Origin: Amborella trichopoda
Lineage: Eukaryota; Streptophyta; Magnoliopsida; Amborellales; Amborellaceae
Direction: 5' to 3'
Length of the DNA: 64,000 bases
Assembly: GCF_000471905.2 (NCBI RefSeq)
Contig: NW_006499436.1
Coordinates: forward strand, 1,538,416-1,602,415
The notes beneath the pieces are model-generated. The model worked only from the letters and a program-made list of their open reading frames with translations, was not told the origin of the DNA and searched no databases. Of the stretch, positions 32,177 to 42,220 are shown one piece after another. The translations under genes were made by a program, and so were the position numbers. The first letter of the stretch is position 1. The number at the start of each line of letters is the position of its first letter.

Positions 32177-32277
32177 AATATGGTATCAGAGCAATAGGTT
32201 TAAGAATCTTTGGAAATTTAAAAAGAATGTACTTAAAAAGAAATTTAGTCATCTAAATTTCTTCAAGGGAGGAAGAA
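32177..32277 (+). mobile_element. 101-bp interior: PBS, hairpin, polypurine tract (copy 2)
   Basis: TGGTATCAGAGC at 32181-32192 is an exact initiator-Met primer site. The stem AAGAAATTTAG/CTAAATTTCTT (32238-32248, 32253-32263) is kept, while the loop changes to TCAT. AAGGGAGGAAGAA (32265-32277) is the polypurine tract. Same 101-bp length as copy 1. Confidence 0.9.
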
Positions 32278-33942
32278 TGTAATAATCCTAAAAAAATTTT
32301 TTTAAAAAAAGAAACTTTTAATAAGTGATGATCCATATGAACATGATGGTCCTTAAGGACCATCACTACTTTCAAAAGCTTTTGGTTTAAGTTTTTGCTG
32401 CCTTGACGTGGGCTTTAAACGTCAAGTGTAATATAATTGTTACACCTCATGTATGAGGTGTAACTTAATAAAATAAAATAATAAGGTGTCTTAAGAATTT
32501 AAATAGGAGAGGCGATGACTTCTACCCTAAAAAAATTTTGAGATCTTTCTCTCTCTAGTCGAAACGCAGTGAGCTCTTTCTCTCTCTAGTCGAATTTTTA
32601 TCAGAAGCTCCCACTAAAATATTTTCGGTAAGCGACTTCATTATCTTGAAAAATAATCCGTTCTTTTTAAAAATAAAATGAAATAGTTATTTCTGCCTAT
32701 TATCATGAATTTTAGGCGCGATAAATTTTATGCACAAGCGACCTCATTATTTTGAAAAATAATATTTTTAGTAAAATTGTGATATTTTATCTATGTTAGA
32801 AATTTCAAATGCTGTAAATTCTTAAAAATAGAATCATTTATTTTTCTTGTCTATTGTTAGAAAATTTTAGATACTGTAAAATTATTAGAAATAAATGTGA
32901 TATTTCTGCTTTTAGAAAATTGTAAGATTTCTTTCTACTATTTTTGAGTATTCAGACATTGTAAAGTTTATATGCAAATGACTATCTTATTATTTGAAAA
33001 CTGATATTTTTGCAATGGATTATAGCATTGTCTGTGAAATGTTTATTTGCGAATTAACATCTCATAAATTTTGATACTTATGTATTCTTGAATTGCTATA
33101 AGAATTTTCCTATACATATTAGATTGGAAATTATGCTAGAATGTCTTTACAAATTGCTACCTTTCTAAATTTGAGCCCAAAATATTTGACTGGTTATTTT
33201 TAAAATGTTATTGAAAGTGATTGTTATTAATGGTTTCAGTGAAATTCATATTAATAATTTCAGTGATGTGTTGAGTACATGATATTGCTGCTTTCCAATG
33301 TTTAAAGAAATTTAGAAAATACTTTAAGTATGCAAGTGGGCTCATCCGATTCGCCGGTGAGGTATAAGTGGACCTATCTGGGACGTCGGTAGGGATTAAG
33401 TGGACTCATCCGGTACACCGGTGAGGTATAAATGGACCTACAGGGATTAAGTGGACCCATCAGGACACTGATGGGGTATATAGGTGACCTACTTACGAAG
33501 ACAGTAGGGTATTTTGTGAATCCTTTGAATTACGCAGTGCCGTTAAAATGTTATACGCATTTCAATTATTCGAATTATACTTAATTATGCATTTTTTAAA
33601 GTGAAACTGTTGATGCATTTATGTTAATAGATCTCCTATTTGAAAATATTGATATCTTTCAACCATGATTATTTTTATGATTATGATGATCACTTACTGA
33701 GTAGCCAAACTCATCAAACTATGGTAAACATTTTTTTCAGGATAACTGCGATTTCATTTTGAGTGCTCGTCAAGATCAACTATGGAAAATATTGTAGTTG
33801 TGCTTATTGTAGTTGTGCTTAAACTTTCTTTTATTACTTTGTAAGAATTCGCAACTGTAAATTTGTCTTATCAAGAGATGTATATATGTTTTGACCGTCA
33901 CATCTCAGGAATATCAGTACTGTAAATTCTAGAGGCGTGACA
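32278..33942 (+). mobile_element. LTR-A, third complete copy (1665 bp)
   Basis: Same plan. It holds a perfect 20-bp palindrome (GATGGTCCTTAAGGACCATC, 32345-32364) and a 12-bp inverted repeat with a 2-base centre (GTTACACCTCAT, GT, ATGAGGTGTAAC, 32439-32464). The minisatellite is at about 33340-33510. A TTGTAGTTGTGCTTA duplication occurs at ~33794-33822. Confidence 0.9.
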
Positions 33943-34346
33943 TGAGGTCCAAGTATGCCCAGATGAGGGAGTCGAGGGACTGTGTGGCCTTGCATGTGAT
34001 GGTGGCCTTCAGAGACGAGGGCCCAAGCTTCATTCATATACCATCACACGGCATACGTATTGATAGCCCATTTCGAGAAAGCAAGCTACCTTTCAGGGTG
34101 AAACGTATGCTTGTACGAGAGATACCCCCATGCGCCATAAGATCTATGGTCGCATCAGGTCTAAGTGACCTTAGCCCATCTCTAAGGGAGAACCTGAAAT
34201 CCACATATTATGATTACAACCATTTGGCTCATCAGTTAGACTTTGGTGACCTACTAATGAGCCCTAGCATAGATTGTGCGTCATGGAAAACACTTAGTCG
34301 GTTTGATAAAGCAAGTGTAGTCCGTAGTCCACAGTTGAAGGTGTAG
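33942..34346 (+). CDS. Unrecognised open frame, 134 codons, right of the LTR-A array
   Basis: The frame opens at an ATG created by the junction (final A of the LTR plus the TSD) and runs to a TAG at 34344. I recognise no domain, signal peptide or repeat in it. Composition is closer to coding (GC higher than flanks) than the surrounding AT-rich DNA. A second frame is also open over the first ~110 bp when the array is mentally removed. It may be a fragment of a gene or transposon that the array split at TGAGG. Function unknown and coding status doubtful. Confidence 0.25.
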   Translation: MRSKYAQMRESRDCVALHVMVAFRDEGPSFIHIPSHGIRIDSPFRESKLPFRVKRMLVREIPPCAIRSMVASGLSDLSPSLRENLKSTYYDYNHLAHQLDFGDLLMSPSIDCASWKTLSRFDKASVVRSPQLKV

Positions 34347-36059
34347 TGCCCCAGTGTTTGATTAATTTAATTTCTAAACCATATGGATAATTTTTTCATC
34401 TAATGAATTTAATTATGTTTGTTTTATGATATATATGATTTTAGAATTATTATTTGAATTTGTTTAGATATCTGGATATTTTATTTATCAAAATTGAATT
34501 TATTAAATCTGAGATATTGATTTTACATTGATTTAAATATTCAAATAAATTCTAAAATTATTTTATTAAGTTTTTAAAAAAATTTAAAATTACATGGGAG
34601 CCCATTATGTACATGGGCCCACCATGGCCTAGAAGGTGGGGCCCATGAGATCCTTTCGTAGGTGGCACGCCCCACCCATTTAGAAGCTTTCTATTTTTGT
34701 GATAAGTAATTTTGGATTGTAAGCCAAGTTGTTATGTGTTTTGAAAAGGTATTGACTTAATGAAGCTTTGAATGAATTTTTGGAAAGCATGAGAAGGCTT
34801 GTGCATTGTTTTGGTATGCACAATGTTATCTTTGAAATTATTTTATTTAATTTCTATGATGGAAAAATGGTGTAGGAAAGGGAATAAAGGTTTTAGCATA
34901 TTCCATAATGTTGATGGCCCATATGTGGAATGGATGACTCAAATCTCTCACCCCACAAGTTACCCAATATCAATAGTTCATATTCAATTTTACAAGAAGA
35001 GACAAGCCAAGTAAAACCTAAGCAGCCATAATTTTGTTCAAAGCCTATAAAAAAAGGATTGTCTTTACAAAAAACTTTTATACCTTATCTTTCTATCTCT
35101 CTCCTAAGAAAGTTTATGTCTCTCTCTCATAAAAGCCCAAAGAGGGTATGTTCCACTCTCTCTTCTTTGATATCTCTCTTTCTCCCATATTGTAAAAAAT
35201 GGCTAAGGGTTTAGGCTATGGGGTTTTTTGCTCTCCCATCTCTCAACTATGAATTTATAGCTAAGGGTTTTAGGGTATAGCAAAAAGAGAATCCATCTCT
35301 TTCAAAATATGTTGCTAAGGGAATTCACCTAGGGTTTGAGTTTGTAATTAAATGAGTTTATGTTTTATTAGTGTGACTTGCCTAAACTTGCTTTCCCGAT
35401 TGAGATTGAAAGTTGATCATTGATCCCGCGCCATTGAATGGTAGTGACTCGGTGTGGGGTGTAATAAGCCCAATTGAGATAATCTCCAGCACTCTATTTT
35501 TTTTTCTTGTTATATTTAATTATATTATCTTTATATTATTGTGGATATTTTCTTTGGTTAAAGAAAATTTGTTTAATAGCATCAAAGTTTTTAAAATCTT
35601 GGATTTGTTAGTTTTATTTTCTTTGAAGCAAGAATTATTGTAATAAGACTACTTGTAAGTGATCTTGACCAAAAGAAAAGAAAAAAAAAAGAAAATGGGT
35701 GAAAAGAAGAAAAATAAAAAAAAATATATTCCTTGGCAAGATCGCATTAGTTGTTCTTTCGGGCTCTAATTGGGTGAGCCCAACATGAACAAGATTCTAT
35801 TATTTAGATTTTATAAGTGGTATTCCCTTATAAGTTCTTCTATTCTTTTTTAACCAAACCTACGAAATAACCGTGCCTCGAAAGATATCTCAAATCATTC
35901 CTCCTTTTGCTCAACCATACATTGTCTTATAAAATAGTTCTAATATTTAAGGATATAAAAAATGAAAGGATGAGGTTTATATAAGGACAAAGTTTTATGA
36001 AAATAAAATAAAGCCTCACCTTAAATCCTCAACCAAAAAGTACTTTCGCTGGCAAAAAT
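34347..36059. other. Intergenic sequence with leader-like features
   Basis: Includes a GC-rich patch with GGGCCCA repeats (34590-34680) and a TATA-like CCTATAAAAAAAGG at 35044-35057. A TCTCTCTC-rich stretch (35085-35190) with repeated CTAAGGGTTT follows. These look like a plant promoter and leader or part of an LTR, but no frame or second LTR was found. Confidence 0.4.
35762..35856 (+). repeat. 95-bp dispersed repeat, copy 2
   Basis: Partner of 28382-28475, with a few substitutions. Confidence 0.75.
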
Positions 36060-36341
36060 ATCTACGATGGCTCCAAAATCAAATTCTAACATAGATTATA
36101 AAATTTAAAACTTAAAAAATGGTGCAGATATTACGGATCTGTGAACACTTATTTTTAAAACAAAATGAATGGTCTAAATAATTTGCTACAATATACACTA
36201 ATTTTAGAATTTGAAATCCTAATTTTTTTCACAAACATAATATTCAAGTCAAGATGATCTATTTATTGATTTTCACTAAGTTATAAAGTGAGAATATATT
36301 TGTTTTGATAGGGTTGCAGCCTTATCAAACCATTTTTCAAA
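36060..36341 (-). mobile_element. M2 element, copy 5, inverted and shortened
   Basis: M2 core in reverse (ATTATAAAATTTAAAACTTAAAAAATGGT, GAATGGTCTAAATAATTTGC, ending GATAGGGTTGCAGCCTTATC). The outer left part is missing. Confidence 0.6.
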
Positions 36342-36519
36342 ATAAAATATTGTCATTGACTTGTCGAAAGATTGGACTCCTTCAACCATGGCTATTGGCT
36401 CTCCTCAATGTTTTATAATGTATTTTTAAATGTTCTTTACATTATGGTAAAGATTAAAAATTGCTTTGGTCATTAATACTTGCTTTTTATATTTTTCCAT
36501 AGTTTTTAAAGGGAAAAGT

Positions 36520-36848
36520 TTATATAAGGTTGCGATCTTAAAATGTAGAATTGCAGATGCATCTCAAAAATCTATCGGAAATTTTGTTCTAATATTGAAA
36601 AAGCCCTCTAATCAATCATCTCGACATCAAGGTCTATGAATATGAAAAAAAAAAAGTTTTTGAATATCGGACAAAGTGCATCTTGCAACACATTATCTAG
36701 ACCGTCCATTTTCAAGATTTTCATAAATTGATAGATCTACTTGATTTTAACCATTTTTTGGAATTTAAACTTTTCGAATTAGGTCTGAAAATAGATTTTA
36801 AGATAATACTAATAATTTTTTACAATAAAATTACATGTTATGATAATA
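36520..36848 (+). mobile_element. M2 element, copy 6, ending in an assembly gap
   Basis: Closely follows copy 1 (TATAAGGTTGCGATCTTAAAATGTAG, CTAGACCGTCCATTTTCAAG, ATTACATGTTATGATAAT) until the N run. Confidence 0.75.
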
Positions 36849-36868
36849 NNNNNNNNNNNNNNNNNNNN
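36849..36868. other. Assembly gap, 20 N
   Basis: Twenty undetermined bases replace the right end of an M2 element. Gap length is probably nominal. Confidence 0.99.
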
Positions 36869-37124
36869 GAAAAATATAAAATGGGTTAAAGTCCTGTTTT
36901 TCATTAATTTTCAACTTCATTTGAATGTGTATTGTTTTAGTCATTCTTTTTATGCTTTTAATATGTTAGTAGATTTTTTTTAATTTTTTTCAACAATTTT
37001 TTGCCTGCTCAGGACTTACTCAATTAGAGCGGTTGAATTGGCCGGTCTACCGGTTAGGCCAGTTAAACCGTTTCGAGGCCCATGTCCAGTTTTTCGTTTC
37101 GGTTCGATTTTGCGAACACTGGTC

Positions 37125-37300
37125 CTAACAATATGTTGTAATATATATACTATTTTTAGAGCTTAGAATTTTAATTTTTTTTACAAACATAATTTTTTAT
37201 TTATTTATAAAATTCTACAATTTTATTAAAAAGGTTACAAGGTGAGATTTACTTATTTTAATAGAGCTGCAGCGTTATCAAACCACTGCATTTTTTTTAA
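37125..37300 (-). mobile_element. M2-related fragment, copy 7
   Basis: AATATGTTGTAATATATATACTATTTTTAGAGC and AATAGAGCTGCAGCGTTATCAAACC resemble 36190-36341. Strongly decayed. Confidence 0.45.
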
Positions 37301-37660
37301 AGCTCGGCCCATGCTGTAGTCTTGTTGACGGAAGGTGCTATAAAGACTTATAAAATCATGAAACTGAAAATCAATATCATAACAAAGTACAGTAAAGGAC
37401 ATTTAAGCATTTATTGTTCTATAGGGGTATGCTAGAATGTGTCCATTCAATCCAACAAAAGATCCATAATATCCATGGTATGCAAGTACTGCGTGCCGAT
37501 CCATATTTTCGTGGCTTACTCATTTCTATAATACTAATGGCATTGTCTCTCTCTTACTTTAATTTCTATACGTCTCCTTCCGTGCATGAGGTATATACTT
37601 TCACTCCCTCCGCTGACTAATGTACATCAACTAAGCTATTGGCTTTGATCTAGATTTGAA
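37301..37660. other. Intergenic sequence, nothing recognised
   Basis: A 68-codon frame occurs by chance at 37414-37620 without family resemblance. Confidence 0.45.
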
Positions 37661-38100
37661 TATCTTGGAGTACTTAAGATTTAGTTTTTTTACAAATTAT
37701 ATAAATCTAAAATTCGGTATGTTCTATCATTTCGATAAGACACCCATATAAAAAATATTAATAATTTTTTTTGATAAGGTAAAATGATTAAAAACCCATT
37801 GAAACTTTAAGGGTATTTTGATTATTATATTTTACTTAGAATAATTTTTTTTATATTTTTACAAATGGAGTTTAAGAGAGAAGTGTATGCTTAAAATTTG
37901 ATGTCAATAAATAATATGTAAAAAAATTTAAAAATAAAATCGTATCTTAACTGTGTAGCTTAATTTATTTCGAGGGTGCGACCAAACTAATTTCAATTAA
38001 GATTAAAAATTAAATTGTTCGCGTACCTATCCATTAAAAATTAACCGTTGGGAATAGCATTGAGGTCGTGGTGGTAGCTTAAGTTTCCATTCCCCTTGAT
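37661..38100. mobile_element. M3-related sequence, copy 2
   Basis: Shares with 9980-10150 the order AAATGA..AAAA..CC.TTGAAA.TT.AAGGGTATTTTG, then TTATATTTTA and a TTTTTTATATTTTTA run, then an AAATTT.AT.T.AATAA block. It ends near AAGTTTCCATTCCCCTT, similar to the M3 right end. Boundaries uncertain. Confidence 0.4.
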
Positions 38101-38156
38101 ATATTAAAAAACTGCTAATTATTTCTAAAAACAATGGTAGGATTTATAGGAAGGGA

Positions 38157-38521
38157 AAAGTTTATACGGAGCCTAGGCTCTAAACAATCAAATTAGAGCC
38201 TACCTCAAACTTTCACTAGAAGAGGTTGTTTTAATGCAAAGATAACATCAAATTGATAATCTTGACATCAAGATGCATGGACATGAAAAAAAAATGGATT
38301 TTAAGTTTTAGAAATAGTGCATTTTGTAATGTATTTTTGGACTATTAATTTTTAAGTTTTCATACATAGATCTGCTCGATCTGTACTATTTTTTAAAATT
38401 TAAATTTTATAAAGGCTATCACAAAACTTTCCAATATTAAAACCATATTTCTTGACACTAGTTGAAGATAGGTTTTAAGTTGATTGTTTAATGCTTCGGC
38501 TCTTTACAAACCGCACCCTCG
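38157..38521 (+). mobile_element. M2-related element, copy 8 (variant ends)
   Basis: Ends GAGCCTAGGCTCTAAACAATC and TTGTTTAATGCTTCGGCTCTT are inverted repeats. The core (CTTGACATCAAGATGCATGGACATG, GTGCATTTTGTAATG) matches the variant at 11111-11487. Confidence 0.55.
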
Positions 38522-38573
38522 TAGGAAACATTTTTTGGTTTTGCAATTCCACCACCCAAAGCGTTTTATTTGA

Positions 38574-38651
38574 GCAGCACCGTTTTTCGTACTATTCCCT
38601 CCCATTTGTTTCGCAGCACCGTTTTTCCTACTATTCCCTCCAATTTGTTTC
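38574..38651 (+). repeat. 39-bp tandem duplication upstream of the MADS exon
   Basis: GCAGCACCGTTTTTC.TACT plus ATTCCCTCC.ATTTGTTTC occurs at 38574-38612 and 38613-38651, with two differences. Confidence 0.85.
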
Positions 38652-39099
38652 GCAGCAGCAAGTTAGATAAGAAAGCAGAGAGTCCTCGTGAGCGGTAAGA
38701 CAGCCACCGAATTATATTTTAGTGTTGAAAACCACTAGTCGGCCCATGTCCAATCGCCTTCAGTTCGAGTAATTCGGCCCAAATAGGACCGAGTACTGTA
38801 GTAGCAAATTTTGTTTTTAAGATAAAAAATAAAAAATTTAAAAATAAAAAAAATTTATTTAAAATAAATTAAACAAAATTGCCACGCCCCCACCCTTTCG
38901 GAGAGCAATACCGTACGGGAAAAAAAACATATCTAAGTGTAGTAAAAAAAGTAACGGGGAAATAGATTTCGAAAAATATCTTGGCAAAGGCAAATGAGGG
39001 TATAATTAATATTTTTTAAAAGATAAAAAGATATAAAAAAGTGTTCAGGAACAAAATACTTTTTGCCAAAATGAGAAAACCCCTAAAAAAACCATTTTT

Positions 39100-39642
39100 A
39101 ATATAGATAACTTGGACCTGCAATTGAAGACCGTCGACGACGAAAATTACCGATGTCAGAAGGGTAGGAAAGGCATCTAAATAGCCCCCAATGAGAGAGA
39201 GAAAGGCACAGAGAATCCTCGGAATCCTCGTATAAGACAGTGTGCGATTCCATAAGCATCAAATGTTTGCTAGACGATGAGCGAGCGGTCAAGAGAGAGA
39301 ATTTCTCTCTACTACAAAGTAAGGTGCTAGAGAGATAAAGCAGTAAACTACGCTGTGAGCCTATGACCATGAGCAGGAGAGAGAGAGCGGCACTAAGCTT
39401 TAGGATCATGCGAATCGCATCGTGTCGTTTCAGTGATGTGATCTCCTGCCACTCTGGATCTCGCGTCTGGCCATCGCCCGATACTCCGTGCTTGCAGAGC
39501 CCTGCCACTTACTCGACGAATATTCTACTCCCACTCCACCATAAAAGATCTTTTTCTCTTTCTAGATTGTCCTCCACGCCTGTAGGAAGAGGTGCCCTAG
39601 AGAGAGATCCTGCTTTTTCTGGTATAGAGATCGAGGGGAAGA
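39100..39642 (+). promoter_or_regulatory. Upstream and leader region of the MADS exon
   Basis: CT-rich and AG-rich tracts (AGAGAGAG near 39196 and 39379, TTTCTCTTTCTAG near 39553) resemble a plant 5' leader. The start codon context AAGAATGGGA has A at -3 and G at +4. No clear TATA box was seen within 100 bp, so the transcription start is unknown. Confidence 0.4.
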
Positions 39643-39824
39643 ATGGGAAGGGGCAAAGTCCAGCTGAAGAGAATCGAAAACCCTAACGCCAGGAAGGTGA
39701 CCTTCACAAAGAGGCGTGATAGTTTGCTGAGAAAGGCCTTTGAGTTCTCTCTTCTCTGCGAGGTTGACGTTGCCGCCATCATCTTCTCATCATCTGATGA
39801 GGTTTACGAGTACTCCACGCAAGA
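39643..39824 (+). CDS. MIKC-type MADS-box gene, first exon (MADS domain)
   Basis: Sixty codons plus two bases encode a MADS domain: MGRGKVQLKRIEN at the start, VTFTKRR and LLRKAFEFSLLCE in the DNA-binding helix, then VAAIIFSSS and VYEYST in the beta-sheet part. The donor GTTAGT at 39825 ends the exon in phase 2 after 182 nt, the usual place in MIKC genes. Family members are DNA-binding dimers on CArG boxes that control flowering and organ identity. The domain is unusual: SSDEV replaces the common SRGKL/STGKL, and EVDVAA replaces DAEVAL, so subfamily cannot be fixed. No I, K or C exons are seen to 64000. The gene may have a very long first intron, or this may be an orphan exon. Confidence 0.8.
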
Positions 39825-40564
39825 GTTAGTACCCCATTCTCTCTCTCTAGATTTTTGCTAATTCATATTCTGCATTCATTGCATTTACTCTCTCTTTCTC
39901 TCTCTTAATAAGTATGTCTCTCCCGTAATACTCTCTTTCGGCAGTTTACATAATGGTTACTCGCTGTTTTTAAGCAAATTTACTATTGGATTGGATCCAA
40001 TTTTTAATTGTGGTTTGTTTTGTAAGGCCCCATAATTAATTTAACCCAAAAAACACTTTCGGGTCTATATGAGGCTGAAATTGGGTGTTTCATTGTTCAA
40101 TTGAAAAATTGATATTTAATTGTTCAATTGAACTTATTTATTGCACATTTGAAGATAATTTCTCTAGACAAAATTGATGCTAGATTTAGATTGATGTTAT
40201 TTTGTGCGGAAGACGTAATATGGATCATCTTCTCTCTCTTTCTCTTTTATTTTTCTGATAGTTTACTAGAAAAATTCTTGGAACACCATAAGCTCAAAAG
40301 CCCTACAAAAGACTAAATCTTTGAACTCATCACCCCTCGCCCTCCCTCCCTCTGGGAAGCCAAAAACCATAAATTCTAAGCATTCTCTTTTGCTCAATGT
40401 CTCTCTCAAAACTCGTACTCCTTGAATTAGTTTACATTAAGATTCTCTATATTTCTGTTCCTACCCCCCCCACCCCTCTCTCTTTCCCTATAACCTCTTA
40501 TCACCTTGAATTAGATATCTTTCTTCAGTCCCCACTTTCTGTTCCATTTAGGAATTAGGAATCT
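39825..40564 (+). other. Start of the presumed MADS first intron
   Basis: CT-rich after the donor (39839-39905), then AT-rich. MIKC genes typically have a long first intron holding regulatory sites. The copia element at 40570 sits in it, in the same orientation as the gene. Confidence 0.55.
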
Positions 40565-40569
40565 CAGTC

Positions 40570-41346
40570 CATTGGGAGGTGATGCCAAATCACCACCCCA
40601 ACCACCCCACATGGTATTTCTCATTATGGTGAGGGGTATTTTTGTCAATGAAAGGAAGCCTTTTTTAGTGGAGGCTTGTAAAAGGTTTTTCTAGAGAGAG
40701 AAACGTGGAGAAAAAGAGGGTGAACTCTTTTGTAGAGAAAAGGGAGCTTGTAGAGAAGATTGGGGGTTGGAAATTGGGGTTTTGCAACATTGCAACAAAA
40801 CCCTAGCTCCACCATTTGGGGCTCATCTTGGGCCCTTTTTTTGGCATTTCTTTGAGGTATCGGTGAGTCGAAGAAAGGAGTCCATTGTAGGTTGGTTTTG
40901 TGGTAGGAAGTTTTTTTGTTTGAGCTTTCCTTGAGATTGTAAGAGGTAACTTTACATAACCCCAATCTTGTAAGTTTTCCTCATGATAGTGAATACATCT
41001 TTATCGTCTTGCTCGTGGTAGCCCATTTTCGGTGAACCACGTATATGTGTGTGTCCCTCTCTACTTTTCTTTTGTATTGTGGTTTGAAGATTTCCCATAT
41101 TGCTTGTTCTATTGTTCTTATATTTTTCCCAATTACATTGCACTTGTTATTGCATCTTGGGCATGTTATTTGAGTTTTGAAATCATTGCATCTTGGGCAT
41201 GTTATTTGAGTGTTGAAATCATTGCATCTTGGGCATGTTATTTGAGTGTTGAAATCATTGTGGTAGAGTGCACACCACATCTAGTGGAATTTTAGATATC
41301 CCGATTTGCTCAAAAGGGGAGATTGGGTTATCCCGATTTTACAACA
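40570..41346 (+). mobile_element. 5' LTR of the intronic copia (777 bp)
   Basis: Longer than its partner (676 bp). The main cause is a 36-bp unit (GCATCTTGGGCATGTTATTT plus GAGTGTTGAAATCATT) present three times at ~41152-41262 and only once in the 3' LTR. Confidence 0.9.
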
Positions 41347-41390
41347 ATTGGTATCAGAGCTCAAGGAATTAGTGTAGTATTTTTGGAAAA

Positions 41391-42220
41391 ATGGCATCTT
41401 ACAAGTTTGAGGTGGAGAAGTTTAATGGGAATGATAATTTTGAAATTTGGAAATTAAAAATACAAGATTTATTGATACATCAAGGGCAAAAGGATAATAA
41501 ATCGGTAAATATGACCGATGATGATTGGGACGAACTCGATATGAAGGCACGGGCCACTATTCGTTTGTGTTTAGCGAATGAGATTTTGTTTAATATTGTT
41601 GGTGAAAAGACGACAAAAGATTTGTGGGAAAAATTGGATAAGTTTGTATCAAACAAAATCTTTCACTAACCGAATTTTCTTAAAAGAGAAAATTGTATAC
41701 CTTGAGAATGAAAGAATATGCAAATGTGTCGCAACACTTGAATGAGTTTAATAACCTCATTTATCAACTTGAGAGTATTGGTGTGAGAATGGACGATGAA
41801 GATAAGGCGGTCACCTTACTTTATTCATTACCGGAATCCTATGATAACTTTGTTACTACATTTAGTTGTAGTAAAGAGGATTCTCTTGATTTGGGCTCGG
41901 TGTGTAGTGCCCTACTTGCTAATGAACTTCGAAAGAAAACATCATTGGGAAGTTCAGTAGAATCGAAGACGAAAGCTCTTGTGGCAAGAGGTCGATGGAA
42001 TGAACGGGGTGATTCATCGAGGAATCATTCAAGTAATTCAAGATTTCGATCAAAATCTAGAGGGCCCAATAACAAGAATATGTGTTGGCATTGTGGGAAG
42101 CCTGGTCATACAAGGAAGAATTGTTTTAAAAGAAATGAAGTGAATTCTTCTAAAGCTCCTAATGCGGGAGCTTTATCTTATGAACGGGGTGATTCATCAA
42201 TGGCTCGTTATCTTATCAAC
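41391..42220 (+). pseudogene. copia gag with zinc knuckle, frameshifted
   Basis: The first part, 41391-41669, reads MASYKFEVEKFNGNDNFEIWKLKIQDLL and ARATIRLCLANEIL. A stop and frameshift occur near 41668. The second part, from 41693, covers MKEYANVSQHLNEFNNLI and LLYSLPESYDNFVTTF. It ends in the zinc knuckle CWHCGKPGHTRKNCF (42092-42136). The motif order is typical of plant copia gag. Confidence 0.9.

Larger units (their letters stand above)
28713..33947 (+). mobile_element. Tandem LTR-A array: three LTRs, two 101-bp interiors, one TSD
   Basis: Order is TSD TGAGG (28713-28717), LTR 28718-30370, interior 30371-30471, LTR 30472-32176, interior 32177-32277, LTR 32278-33942, TSD TGAGG (33943-33947). 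All LTRs start TGTAATAATCC and end GTGACA. Only one target duplication encloses the whole array. It thus arose from one integration, either as a preformed chain or by later unequal exchange between LTRs. No coding sequence is present, so it depends on proteins supplied by another element. Confidence 0.92.

Noticed and set aside
39098..39508. 136-codon minus-strand frame upstream of the MADS exon
   Set aside because: Rich in Leu/Ser from CT/GA tracts in the leader, no family resemblance, and antisense to the likely MADS transcript.
41032..41295. 87-codon plus-strand and 99-codon minus-strand repetitive frames as repeat proteins
   Set aside because: They are translations of the 36-bp LTR repeat unit.
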